DNA of 10,151 bases, taken from contig DAOTVC010000016.1 in NCBI GenBank assembly GCA_034437215.1, positions 1-10,151 on the forward strand. The letters run 5' to 3'. Below are positions 1 to 7,107 of the stretch, piece after piece (the first letter of the stretch is position 1; every line of letters begins with the position of its first letter). The stretch comes from DAOTVC01 sp034437215 (lineage in GTDB: Bacteria > Chloroflexota > Anaerolineae > B4-G1 > SLSP01). The notes under the pieces were generated by a model that saw only the letters and a program-made list of their open reading frames with translations, ran no database searches and was not told the DNA's origin. The translations under genes were made by a program, and so were the position numbers.

Positions 1-461
1 TCCGTGACGTGAAGCCAGGCGGTCAAGCGTGAGGGAGCCGCTGGGGCCACCTGACGGGGTTGAGAAGAAGACTGTAGCAGGGCGTAGCGCCAGAGGGTCG
101 CGACCCCGTCGTTGAATTCGTCCACCGTCCAATGGCGAAAGCGCTCTTGTACGTCGCGCACCCGGGAGGGGCGGTCAAAGGCCTGCCAAAGACGACGCGC
201 AGCGCCGTTCAGCACCACGGGACCCGACGGCGAAAGCGGACTAAAACAGACAGTGTAGTCGTCGTAGAGAGGAATGGACAGGGGGGAGGGCTGCTGAAAC
301 AATTCTGTCTCCAATGGATATCCCACGGGTCCATGCCGGTCGACCTCAACGGTTCGGGCACAGGCGCAGTCACAATCGCAGTCGCACTGACCTGACGGTA
401 CGCCCTGCTGACGCTCCTCGTAAATAAACAGCGGTGTATCAGACAAGCGATACAAGTTCAT
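1..461 (-). CDS. Probable radical SAM (SPASM-type) maturase, N-terminal part, cut by window edge
   Basis: An open minus-strand frame runs from ATG at 461 to the left edge: 153 codons with no stop. AGGAGG lies a few bases before the ATG, and the gene starts 8 nt after the stop of the TPR gene, so the two look co-transcribed. Residues about 70-131 resemble the PqqD-like peptide-binding domain often fused to radical SAM peptide maturases, with VVLNGAARRLWQAF followed by a helix ending LWRYALLQ. The last residues, SRLTAWLHVT and then a codon starting GA (Asp or Glu), match the beta strand that normally runs directly into the CxxxCxxC iron-sulfur motif, which would fall just outside the window. 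Residues 26-34 are CDCDCDCAC, five alternating cysteines, which is unusual here. The family call is inference because the catalytic motif is not visible. The substrate is unknown, and no precursor peptide gene is seen. Confidence 0.62.
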   Translation of the reverse strand, partial: MNLYRLSDTPLFIYEERQQGVPSGQCDCDCDCACARTVEVDRHGPVGYPLETELFQQPSPLSIPLYDDYTVCFSPLSPSGPVVLNGAARRLWQAFDRPSRVRDVQERFRHWTVDEFNDGVATLWRYALLQSSSQPRQVAPAAPSRLTAWLHVT

Positions 462-469
462 CCCCCCTC

Positions 470-2265
470 CTATCCCAGACGACGACGGCGAATACTGATC
501 TCCCGCACGTCACACATGGCCACGAGCCGCTGGCGGTGCAGAATAGGCAGCGACTCATTCTTCCAATGCTCCCGCAGATACTGGCACCAGTCAATAGCCA
601 GTTCGGGGTGATCCTGAGCCAGGTAGTCGATGCGCTGCGCCTAGGATCTGCAGCTCATCGTTGAAGGTGCGCCTACCATACCCCCCCTCCCGTCTGCTCA
701 AGAGCGCGTAGGCCTTGGTATAAATAGCGAGAGCAGCATCGTAACGCCGCTCCTCGAAGGCCAGGTCGCCCAGAACCCGCTGCATGCGCCCGTAGTGGTG
801 GGTGAAGTCGTACCCGGCCTCGATCAGCGCCTCCAACTCACCGGCACAGCGGATGATGCGGTCCCGCAGTCTCTCATCCTGCATCCTCGATGCCTTCCAC
901 TTCGTGTAGGTCACCTCTGCAATTCCGACGAGATTGTTAAACTGGGTGCGAACGTCGTGGACGGTACGCGCCAGCTGCATGCTCTTCTCGAAGTGGCTCA
1001 AGGCCTCGTCCAGCAGATTCTTGTTCCACAGCACACAGCCCAGGACGTGGTACTCCCAGGGCATCTCGGTCTGTACGTTGAACTCGATGCTGTGTCTCAG
1101 GTCCCTTTCGTCCTGCTCAAGATTGTCCAGAAGACGATAGACGGCACCACGGAAGCTGTAGAGGCGAGCGAGCCAGACAGGATCGTTCTGCGGCTCGAAG
1201 ATACGAAGAGCTTCATTGTAGTGGTGCAGCGCCCTCTCGTAATCTCCGCGGTTGCGGTAGAGCTCCCCGATGGTAGAGTGGCTCGCGCCGACGGCCTGCT
1301 CCACTCTCAGCTCCTCCCGAATCCTCAAGGACTCCTGGCAGTAGCTCTGAGCGCTCTCATACTGTCCCTGGAGCGCGTGAGAGTGACAGATGTTGTAAGA
1401 TGGCAGCCAACTGCGCCCTGTCCATCACCTGGGCCTTCTGGTATTCCTCCAGCGCCTGCTCGTGATACCCTGTGGCACGCTCCAACAAGCCCAGGCGGCG
1501 ATGCACCAACCCCAGGGTATCCAGGATGCGAGCCGTCCATTGGGAGACCTTAGGATGCTCCTCACACACCCTCAGAGCTTCCCGAAACTGTTGAGCCGCC
1601 TCGACGAGATTCCCCAGGTGCATGTAGTAGTTCCCCATACGGGTGAGGATGTCGAGCTGGTAGCGCGGCTCCTTGTAATCGGCCCGCAAGCTCTCGATGA
1701 GATGGCGCCCCTCCTCGAGATCCAGACTGCGGAGCTTCTGCTTGACGAGACGGATCTTGTACATGTACCGGGTCTCGTGATCGTAATTTCCCCTGCGCCG
1801 GGCCTGCTCCACTCGTTCGCCCACAATGTGCAACAGAGGGCCTCGAACGTCGAGTCCGGCGCGATCGAAGACCTCCGCAAAGGTAATCACACCCTTTCTC
1901 CAATCACTCTCCAGGGTATACCGCACCCGGTCCAACTCGAGGGTCCAGAAGGCACGCTCCAGGGCATCGATCTGCTGCTCCAGACGGATGCTCGGCGGCT
2001 CCTGCTTCAGCCTCTGAATCTGCGCCCTGATCTCTTTCAACTCTTGGGTGAGGTACCTTGCGGCACGCTCTGCCTCGCGTTGACGCCGGTCCCCATCCAG
2101 ATCCACCTCAGGCCAGACGTAGGTGTTGATGAGACGCCGCATCTCGTCGTGCAGGGCGATTCGGCCATTCGGCAGGGTCTTGATGAAAACCTGCTGGCTG
2201 GCCTCCTCGTACAGCTCTGCGGTTGCTGTCTCGTAAGGGGGCAGAAGGTGAGCGATGGAATTCAC
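470..2265 (-). pseudogene. STAND-type NTPase/TPR protein, N-terminally truncated, two frameshifts
   Basis: Three consecutive minus-strand frames together read as one protein. The first part (about 2265-1396) has the end of a winged-helix region, FIKTLPNGRIALHDEMRR and NTYVWPEVD, as seen after the NTPase module of STAND proteins. A helical linker and TPRs follow (MGNYYMHLGNLVEAAQQFREAL, shortened here: YYMHLGNLVEAAQQF; LGLVHRRLGLLERA). One base is missing near 1393-1399, where the frame moves to YNICHSHALQGQYESA-like TPR sequence that continues to about 640. A second shift at 638-648 leads into AQRIDYLAQDHPELAIDW and ends at TAG 470-472. The P-loop NTPase domain expected upstream is absent. 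The 5' end abuts a transporter remnant, and the possible GTG at 2265 overlaps that remnant's TGA. STAND proteins are signal sensors or regulators. Probably a pseudogene; sequencing indels are the alternative for the two internal shifts, but not for the missing N-terminal half. Confidence 0.75.
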
Positions 2266-2590
2266 GTGAGCTTGTGCAGCAGCCTGGTGAAAATCAGGAA
2301 GAACCAGGTAAGCCCCATGCCGAAGCCCGAGGCGTAGATCAGAGAAGGAGACCAGCCCTGTCCGATGGCCACCGCGGCGCTCACCTTCTTGGGCTGCAGC
2401 GGCATGGGCAGCCGGTAGACCAAGCCCAACGCGATGTTGGTCAAGCCGAGATTGACGAAGAGGCCCGCCGGGTCGAGACCGTTGACGGCGATATGCCCAA
2501 TCGCCAGCGGGAAGTGCCGAAGTCACCGAGGGAGCCGCCCAACTCCAGGTACCTTACCCTGCGACGAACGCCTGCGTGCTGGATCCGTCA
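2262..2590 (-). pseudogene. Remnant of a MOT1-type molybdate/sulfate transporter (N-terminal part only)
   Basis: On the minus strand, RYLELGGSLGDFGT is followed, after a one-base loss near 2505-2515, by FPLAIGHIAVNGLDPAGLF, then LGLVYRLPMPLQPKKVSAA, AIGQGWSPSLIYASGFGMG, and a hydrophobic stretch ending LLHKLT-stop at 2262. GDxGT, the NGLDPA segment and RLPMPLQPxK are hallmarks of the putative sulfate/molybdenum transporter (MFS_MOT1) family as I know it. Family members are about 350-450 residues, and only about 90 remain. The start codon is also lost or altered: the frame just upstream (LTDPARRR) lies in yet another phase, so a third lesion is likely near 2545-2555. The piece is fused directly to the truncated STAND gene, which points to a deletion that removed the rest of both genes. 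Confidence 0.6.
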
Positions 2591-2770
2591 GGGCGCCTCC
2601 TCCTCTACGATAAAGGCTTGCCCCAGCAGCTCCCGCGTCAGCTCGCGGTAGCCGGCCAACCGCTCGGGATCGAGGAAGTAGTGGATGCGGTAGCGCCCCG
2701 TTCCCCATACACCCGTCCGAGATCCTTCAGCACCTGGCGTCGACGACGCAGTCCCAGTAACCTGACTCAA
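2588..2770 (-). pseudogene. C-terminal remnant of an unidentified gene
   Basis: The minus strand reads RYRIHYFLDPERLAGYRELT and then RELLGQAFIVEEEAP up to a stop at 2588-2590. Upstream of about 2700 the plausible protein sequence LLGLRRRRQVLKDLGRVYGE lies in a different frame, and the change falls in a G-rich run, so one base has probably been lost there. The AGGAGGAGG at its end could have served as the ribosome site of the following transporter gene, so the two may once have formed an operon. I do not recognise the family. A short regulatory or accessory protein linked to the transporter is a guess only. Nothing convincing extends it 5' of about 2770. Confidence 0.35.
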
Positions 2771-2812
2771 TCAAAGTTGGGCCTGCACCTCGTCGAGTTG
2801 AACGGGGCTTTC

Positions 2813-2841
2813 TTGACATCGCCCCTGTCCTCAGTTAGAAT
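2813..2841 (+). promoter_or_regulatory. Sigma70-type promoter upstream of nfeD
   Basis: TTGACA at 2813-2818 is a perfect -35 box. After exactly 17 bases comes TAGAAT at 2836-2841, one mismatch from TATAAT. Transcription would start near 2848. This is the best promoter in the window and points at the nfeD/slipin genes. It leaves a leader of about 260 nt before the nfeD start codon. Confidence 0.75.
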
Positions 2842-2847
2842 CATCTT

Positions 2848-3110
2848 ATAGACACACGACTTGCCGTCTCAGCAGATTGAGGAGGTATCAGGACCCGGCA
2901 GGAGACGCCACGCATAGGGTAAGCGTGGAAGTTAGGCCCCTTGTTTGCCTTCATATCTCAAGCGGGAAGGGTTCCCCCAATACTCTGAGCCCACCGCACC
3001 TGACCAGAGTAGCGCAACAGAGCAGAGGGAGTCTAGGTCTTGCTGGGACACCTACTCTCAGGTATGAAGTGTCGATCTACTGAGTCTTAAGTGCAGAGAG
3101 GCGGGTAACT
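2848..3110 (+). promoter_or_regulatory. Long structured 5' leader of nfeD (or an unannotated small RNA)
   Basis: These 260 bases hold no convincing gene but several clear inverted repeats: CCACGC 2908-2913 with GCGTGG 2923-2928 (9-nt loop); GGGAA 2964-2968 with TTCCC 2972-2976; and GAGTCTAGGT paired with ACCTACTCTC around 3028-3058 with one 2-nt mismatch. The ends also pair in part: ACTT, CTCAG and AGAT near 2855-2877 match ATCT, CTGAG and AAGT near 3074-3092. That could close the whole region into one domain, as in 6S-like RNAs or riboswitch-type leaders. I recognise no known riboswitch consensus, and no terminator with a T tract is visible before nfeD. A GAGGAGG at 2878-2884 has no good start codon after it. 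Confidence 0.4.
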
Positions 3111-4466
3111 ATGAGGCGCACCCTATGGCTGATCTTCCTGACAAGTCTGCTGCTGGTTGCCGGCGTTCAGCCTCTGTTTGCAGAAAGTCGCCCTGTCGTC
3201 GTCCTCGAGGTCGGCGGTGTCATCAACCCCTTGACAACCCAATACCTGGAACGGGGGCTGCGCGTGGCCCGGGATCGGAATGCTCAGCTTGTGATCATCA
3301 AGATGGACACGCCCGGGGGCCTGGAGACGGCCATGCGCGACATAGTGCAACTGCTCCTGGATGCAGGTCTGCCAACCGTAGTTTACGTGACGCCAGGAGG
3401 GGCACGGGCGACGTCAGCGGGGTTGTTCATCCTGTTGGCTGCGGATATCGCAGCTATGGCACCCGCTACCCACGTCGGGACGGCATACCCGGTGCCGTTG
3501 GGCGGCGAGCGCGACGAGGTCATGGACGAGAAGGCCGTGAGCGATGCGGCTGCCCTGGTGCGCAGCATTGCCGGCGAGCGCGGACGGAATGCGGAGTGGG
3601 CGGAGCAGGCGGTGCGTGACAACCTGTCCGTGACGGCGGAGGAGGCGCTGCAGCTCAACGTCATCGATCTGGTCAGCGCCGATCTCGACGATCTCCTCCA
3701 CCGGCTGGACGGTCGCGAGATTGCCGGTGTTAGGCTGGCGACGGCAGATGCCGAGCTCGAAGAGCACCCCATGACTGTCGCAGAGCAGCTGTTTCACATC
3801 ATCACCGATCCCAATGTCGCTTTCCTGCTTCTTTCGCTCGGCACGCTTTTCCTCCTGGTTGAGCTTGCCGATCCAGGCCTGAGTGTGGCGGGAGTTGGGG
3901 CTGCCGTCGCCTTTGTCCTCGCCTTCCTGGGGCTGGGTAACCTGCCGGTGAACTGGGCTGCTGTGGCGCTGCTGGGTGTATCCGTAATCCTCTTTGTGGT
4001 GGGCTTACTTACCGAGACGGAAGTGGTGGTCTCGCTCGCCGCCCTGGTTCCCTTCGTGCTCGGCTCGCTCCTGCTCTTCACCCCCTTCACGCCCACCTCG
4101 CCGTCGCTGCCCGAGGTGCGGGTCAGTCCGTGGCTGATCGCGCTGGTAGGTGTAGGCATGGTGGGTTTCAGTGTGCTCGTACTGCGCGCGATTCTGGCCG
4201 CAAGCAAGCTCCCCCCGCGGTCAGGTGCGCAGCGGCTGGTTGGACATACCGGCGTGGCGTTGACCGATCTGGTTCCCACAGGTCAGGTGCGGGTAGATCT
4301 TCAGGATTGGAGTGCGGTTTCGATGGCCGGTCCCATTCCCGGAGGCTCCCCGATCCGGGTGACCGGTATTCGCGGCGTCCGCCTGGCAGTCGTGCGCAGC
4401 GACGCGCCCCTTGTGGCTGCGGTCACCCCTTCGGATGAAGAGGTTGAGCAGCCTTCAGCAGAGTAA
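3111..4466 (+). CDS. nfeD: NfeD family membrane-bound ClpP-class serine protease (long form)
   Basis: A 451-residue protein of the usual length for long-form NfeD. Residues 1-25 form a signal peptide (basic MRR, hydrophobic core, PLFA cleavage site). A ClpP/SppA-like serine protease domain follows (about 27-215), with MDTPGG at 65-70 and the Ser102/Lys141 dyad in ATSAG and DEKAVSDA. The spacing is close to that of the characterised Pyrococcus 1510-N protease. There are then about five membrane segments (235-253, 258-277, 281-300, 303-323, 340-362) and a C-terminal OB-fold (about 375-430). Known family members work with a slipin, cleaving the slipin's hydrophobic C-terminus in membrane quality control. 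The start has GAGAGG about 9 nt upstream, and the gene is probably driven by the promoter at 2813. The partner slipin lies downstream but is separated by a repeat pair that begins on this gene's stop codon. Confidence 0.93.
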   Translation: MRRTLWLIFLTSLLLVAGVQPLFAESRPVVVLEVGGVINPLTTQYLERGLRVARDRNAQLVIIKMDTPGGLETAMRDIVQLLLDAGLPTVVYVTPGGARATSAGLFILLAADIAAMAPATHVGTAYPVPLGGERDEVMDEKAVSDAAALVRSIAGERGRNAEWAEQAVRDNLSVTAEEALQLNVIDLVSADLDDLLHRLDGREIAGVRLATADAELEEHPMTVAEQLFHIITDPNVAFLLLSLGTLFLLVELADPGLSVAGVGAAVAFVLAFLGLGNLPVNWAAVALLGVSVILFVVGLLTETEVVVSLAALVPFVLGSLLLFTPFTPTSPSLPEVRVSPWLIALVGVGMVGFSVLVLRAILAASKLPPRSGAQRLVGHTGVALTDLVPTGQVRVDLQDWSAVSMAGPIPGGSPIRVTGIRGVRLAVVRSDAPLVAAVTPSDEEVEQPSAE

Positions 4467-4619
4467 GCGCCTGTAAGAAAACAACTTCCCGACGGGGGGG
4501 TGCTGGGGGAGCGTAACGAACTTCTGGAAGTGCTGGAGGCGCACAGCCCTCAAACGAGTCAGGAGGAGTTGTTTCATCCTAACTCCAGAGATGTCGGGAA
4601 GTTATGCTTTTACGATCCC
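4464..4619. repeat. MITE-like repeat, copy 1 of a tandem pair
   Basis: A unit of about 156 bp that starts at the TAA stop codon of nfeD. Its ends are imperfect inverted repeats: GTAAGAAAACAACTTCCCGA (from 4473) and the complement of GGGAAGTTATGCTTTTAC (to about 4613) match at about 17 of 21 positions, all of the last eleven inward bases agreeing. That is the form of a miniature inverted-repeat transposable element. In this copy one frame is open for the whole unit (51 codons in frame with nfeD after its stop), including ERNELLEVLEAHSPQTSQEE. The family and its helper transposase are not recognised. Confidence 0.7.
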
Positions 4620-4772
4620 TAAGCGTCTGTAAGAAAACAACTTCCCGACGGAGGGTGCTGGGGGAGCGTAACGAACTTCTGGAAGTGCTGGAGGCGCACA
4701 GCCCTCAAACGAGTCAGGAGGAGTTGTTTCATCCTAACTCCAGAGATGTCGGGAAGTTATACTTTTACGAAC
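4620..4772. repeat. MITE-like repeat, copy 2 of a tandem pair
   Basis: A second copy of the unit directly abuts the first. The central roughly 105 bp are identical. Differences are confined to the G run near the left end (one base shorter, one substitution), one base in the right inverted repeat (TTATAC in place of TTATGC) and the outermost few bases. The open frame of copy 1 is broken here by the indel. TAAG occurs at all three junctions (4464, 4620, 4773), which could be a target duplication or a product of tandem duplication. The copy ends right at the ribosome site of the slipin gene. Confidence 0.7.
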
Positions 4773-4787
4773 TAAGGAGATGAACGT

Positions 4788-5681
4788 ATGGACTGGATAA
4801 TCCTCGGTATCGTCGTCTTGACAGCACTGGTTATTGCGGCTGCCTCCGTTCGAATCGTGCCGGAGTACCGGCGCCTCGTCGTCTTTCGTCTGGGACGATC
4901 GCTGGGCACCAAGGGGCCCGGAATCGTCTTCCTGATCCCGTTCGTGGATCGCGGCGCGTCCGTGGACCTGCGGGAAGTGTTTTTCGATGTCCCGCCTCAG
5001 ACGTGCATCACGGCGGATAACGCCTCGGTCAGCATCGATTTTCTGGTCTATGATAAGGTCATCGACCCCGAGCGAAGTGTGCTGGAGGTCGAGAACTTCA
5101 CGGGTGCCGCCAGGGGCCTGGCGATCACGACCCTGCGCGCCGTCGTCGGCGCGATGGATCTCGACGACGTGCTCTCGAAGCGGGACGAGATCAACCGTGT
5201 TCTCCACGAGAAGTTGGATGACGTGACCGACCGCTGGGGTATCCGCGTGATGGCTGTCGAAATCCGTGAGGTCGTGCCGCCCCGTGACATCCAAGAGGCG
5301 ATGACCCGCCAGATGGCGGCAGAGCGCATGCGCCGCGCCACGGTCACGGAGGCCGAAGGTCAGCGGGAAGCCGCGGTAACGCGCGCCAACGGTGAGCGGC
5401 AGGCCACGGTGCTCCGGGCCGAGGGCGAGAAGCAGGCCACTGTTTTGCAGGCTGAAGGTGATCGTCAAGCCGCCATTCTGAGAGCGGAAGGCTTCGCTCT
5501 CGCGCTAAATGAGATCTACAAAATTGCGCAGGGCGTCGACAGCAAGACGTTGACGCTCCAATACCTGGATGCGCTGAGAGCCCTCGGCGCAAGTGCCGCG
5601 ACGAAGTTTGTGATCCCCGCCGAGCTGTTCAATCTGGCCCAGCCACTGGTCACTAATGCCAAGCGTGCGATGGATGAGTAG
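4788..5681 (+). CDS. Slipin, SPFH/band 7 domain membrane protein
   Basis: 297 residues. An N-terminal membrane helix (residues 3-21) is followed by the SPFH/band 7 domain (about 22-180), with the typical start VPEYRRLVVFRLGR, GPGIVFLIPFVDR and the strongly conserved VREV-type segment AVEIREVVPPRDIQEAM. The following coiled coil contains four near-perfect 11-residue repeats at 189-232 (AEGQREAAVTR, ANGERQATVLR, AEGEKQATVLQ, AEGDRQAAILR). The C-terminal helical part ends without the strongly hydrophobic tail seen in some NfeD substrates. AAGGAG sits 8 nt before the ATG. Slipins oligomerise in the membrane and pair with NfeD proteases; nfeD is the upstream gene here. Repeats fill the 321-nt gap, so co-transcription depends on reading through them. 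Confidence 0.95.
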   Translation: MDWIILGIVVLTALVIAAASVRIVPEYRRLVVFRLGRSLGTKGPGIVFLIPFVDRGASVDLREVFFDVPPQTCITADNASVSIDFLVYDKVIDPERSVLEVENFTGAARGLAITTLRAVVGAMDLDDVLSKRDEINRVLHEKLDDVTDRWGIRVMAVEIREVVPPRDIQEAMTRQMAAERMRRATVTEAEGQREAAVTRANGERQATVLRAEGEKQATVLQAEGDRQAAILRAEGFALALNEIYKIAQGVDSKTLTLQYLDALRALGASAATKFVIPAELFNLAQPLVTNAKRAMDE

Positions 5682-5714
5682 CCTTCACTGTCACCGGAGG
5701 TACTCCCTCGAAGG

Positions 5715-5819
5715 GTGACGAAGGAGATCGAACACTACGCGGACGCCGGGCCTCCGTCACTGTGGGCCGTCGAGGAACGGATCGACCTGCTCTTGTGCAA
5801 GGCGGAGTGGGATGAGTAA
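5715..5819 (+). CDS. Possible small ORF or gene fragment downstream of the slipin
   Basis: A 34-codon frame from GTG at 5715 to TAA reads VTKEIEHYADAGPPSLWAVE and then ERIDLLLCKAEWDE, an acidic, protein-like composition. It lies in the same frame as the slipin and is separated from it only by the TAG at 5679-5681, with no further stop between. The nearest ribosome-like site, GGAGG at 5696-5700, is 14 nt upstream, which is rather far. It could be a small protein, the tail of a decayed gene, or chance. No family is recognised. Confidence 0.25.
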   Translation: MTKEIEHYADAGPPSLWAVEERIDLLLCKAEWDE

Positions 5820-5824
5820 AGAGC

Positions 5825-5872
5825 GGCCGCGAGCGCCGGTGCATGCACCAAGATGCACCGGCACTCGCGGCC
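5825..5872 (-). terminator. Long hairpin after the aldo/keto reductase gene
   Basis: Arms 5825-5844 and 5853-5872 pair over 20 bp around an 8-nt loop. The only imperfect position is A-C on the plus strand but a G-U pair in minus-strand RNA, so the structure suits the reductase transcript, whose stop is 30 bp upstream. The T tract after it is short (CTCTTTAC), so it is either a modest terminator or a 3' stability hairpin. It also ends the plus-strand region. Confidence 0.6.
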
Positions 5873-5902
5873 ACAACGAAGCCGTTACCTCAAAACTACC
5901 CT

Positions 5903-6883
5903 CTAGCGGCCCAGAAGCTCATCGATCTCCTGCATTTGGGCCGGTGTCAGCGGGCCGTAGTCCATCGCGCCACAATTCTGCTCCACCTGCTGCACGCTCT
6001 TGAAGCCGGGGATCGGCAGCGTATGGGGGCTGCGCGCCCACAGCCAGGCCAGCGCGCCCTGGGCCAGCGTGCGCCCGTCGCTGCTGAGAATCTCCCGGAT
6101 GGCGTCGAGCCTCTCGTACCACTCCGGCCCCGGCTTGCCGTCCACAAAGTACTTCATCCATTCGGGGCTCTTGGTCCCGCGCACGTCGTCGGCAGGCAGC
6201 ACCGAATCCGGCGTATACTTGCCGGTGAGCAGGCCCATCGCCAGCGGCCCGCGGTTAAGACCCGCCAGGTTGAGCTCCTCACAGAGCGCCACCATCTCCG
6301 GTGCATCATCGAGCACGTTCATCTGGAACTGGACGGCCGTACAGTGGCGACCGACGGCAAAGGCGCGGGCGCTGGCCGGGAAGTCCGTACTCCAACCGTA
6401 CGCGCGCACTTTTCCCTCGGCGACCAGCGCTTCGAGGGTTTCCAGAATCGGCTCGACCTCATCGGGCGGGAAACCGTTGTCGTGAAACTGGTAGAGGTCG
6501 ATGTAGTCCGTCTGCAGGCGCCGCAGGGAGTCCTCGCAGGCGGCGCGAATCCCCGCCGGTGAGGTGTCCGCTCCGGTGACCTGGCGAGTCTCCTCGTCGA
6601 AGAGCGCGTTGAACTTGGTGGCGATGACCGCCTCTTCACGCCGCCCCGCCAGGGCCCGACCCAGCACCCGCTCGCTGTGCCCGGCCCCATAGACGTTGGC
6701 CGTGTCGAAGAGATCGACGCCCAACTCCAGCGCCCGGTGAATGGCGCGGATGGACTCCTCGTCGTCCATCTCGCCCCAGCCCAAGGGGGTCTCACCGGCC
6801 CAGAAGGGGCCGCCGATGGCCCAACAGCCCAGGCCCATCGGGCTCACCTCGATACCACTGCGTCCTAACAGTCGCTTGTCCAT
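5903..6883 (-). CDS. Aldo/keto reductase
   Basis: 326 residues from the preferred ATG at 6883 (MDKRLLGRSG), which has AAGGAG 9-10 nt upstream; a further in-frame ATG 30 bp upstream lacks such a site. The protein is a complete (beta/alpha)8 aldo/keto reductase. The catalytic tetrad is visible as Asp60 and Tyr65 (FDTANVYG), Lys90 (IATKFN) and His134 (YQFHDNG). The C-terminal NADP(H)-binding part has the usual IPGFKSVQQVEQN segment, where Lys and nearby polar residues contact the cofactor phosphate. NADPH-dependent carbonyl reduction in the cytoplasm is expected from the family, but the substrate cannot be told. It stands alone, convergent with the slipin gene, with about 220 bp of uncharacterised upstream DNA in which I see no strong promoter. 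Confidence 0.95.
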   Translation of the reverse strand: MDKRLLGRSGIEVSPMGLGCWAIGGPFWAGETPLGWGEMDDEESIRAIHRALELGVDLFDTANVYGAGHSERVLGRALAGRREEAVIATKFNALFDEETRQVTGADTSPAGIRAACEDSLRRLQTDYIDLYQFHDNGFPPDEVEPILETLEALVAEGKVRAYGWSTDFPASARAFAVGRHCTAVQFQMNVLDDAPEMVALCEELNLAGLNRGPLAMGLLTGKYTPDSVLPADDVRGTKSPEWMKYFVDGKPGPEWYERLDAIREILSSDGRTLAQGALAWLWARSPHTLPIPGFKSVQQVEQNCGAMDYGPLTPAQMQEIDELLGR

Positions 6884-7107
6884 GTACACACTCTCCTTTT
6901 GAAAGTAGTCCAATAGTCATTGAGTCGTCCGGTCGGATAGTCAGAAACAACCACCTCCCCATCACCCTCGTCGTACATACAGGTCTAATCCACTCTGTTT
7001 TTGGTGCTTGGATGGCTGCTAATCGTTGCCGTGTCACAACCTGGTACCGTGCAGTGATTCTTCTCAGCGCGCCACTTATTCCTTGTATGCAACGGATTTT
7101 TGATTGA
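6884..7107. other. Intergenic region upstream of the aldo/keto reductase
   Basis: No supported gene or RNA. It must contain the reductase promoter (reading leftward), but I find no convincing -35/-10 pair. A TGACTAT motif occurs twice in minus-strand orientation (around 6912-6945) and might be an operator, though this is weak. Confidence 0.3.

Noticed and set aside
795..1553. Long plus-strand open frame
   Set aside because: It lies antisense to the TPR-encoding frames, has no ribosome site and reads as low-complexity hydrophobic sequence with no family character; the minus strand shows clear TPR repeats.
1462..2337. Long plus-strand open frame of 291 codons
   Set aside because: Antisense shadow of the STAND/TPR coding strand. 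Its composition follows from the complementary codons, and it spans the deletion junction at 2262.
2877..3083. Possible 68-codon gene in the nfeD leader
   Set aside because: It would need a TTG or similar start placed inside the GAGGAGG site. Its composition is not protein-like and the segment is full of inverted repeats, so a structured leader is the better reading.
5843..6562. Plus-strand open frame of 239 codons
   Set aside because: Fully antisense to the aldo/keto reductase, whose catalytic residues are all present on the minus strand. It also begins inside the hairpin loop region.
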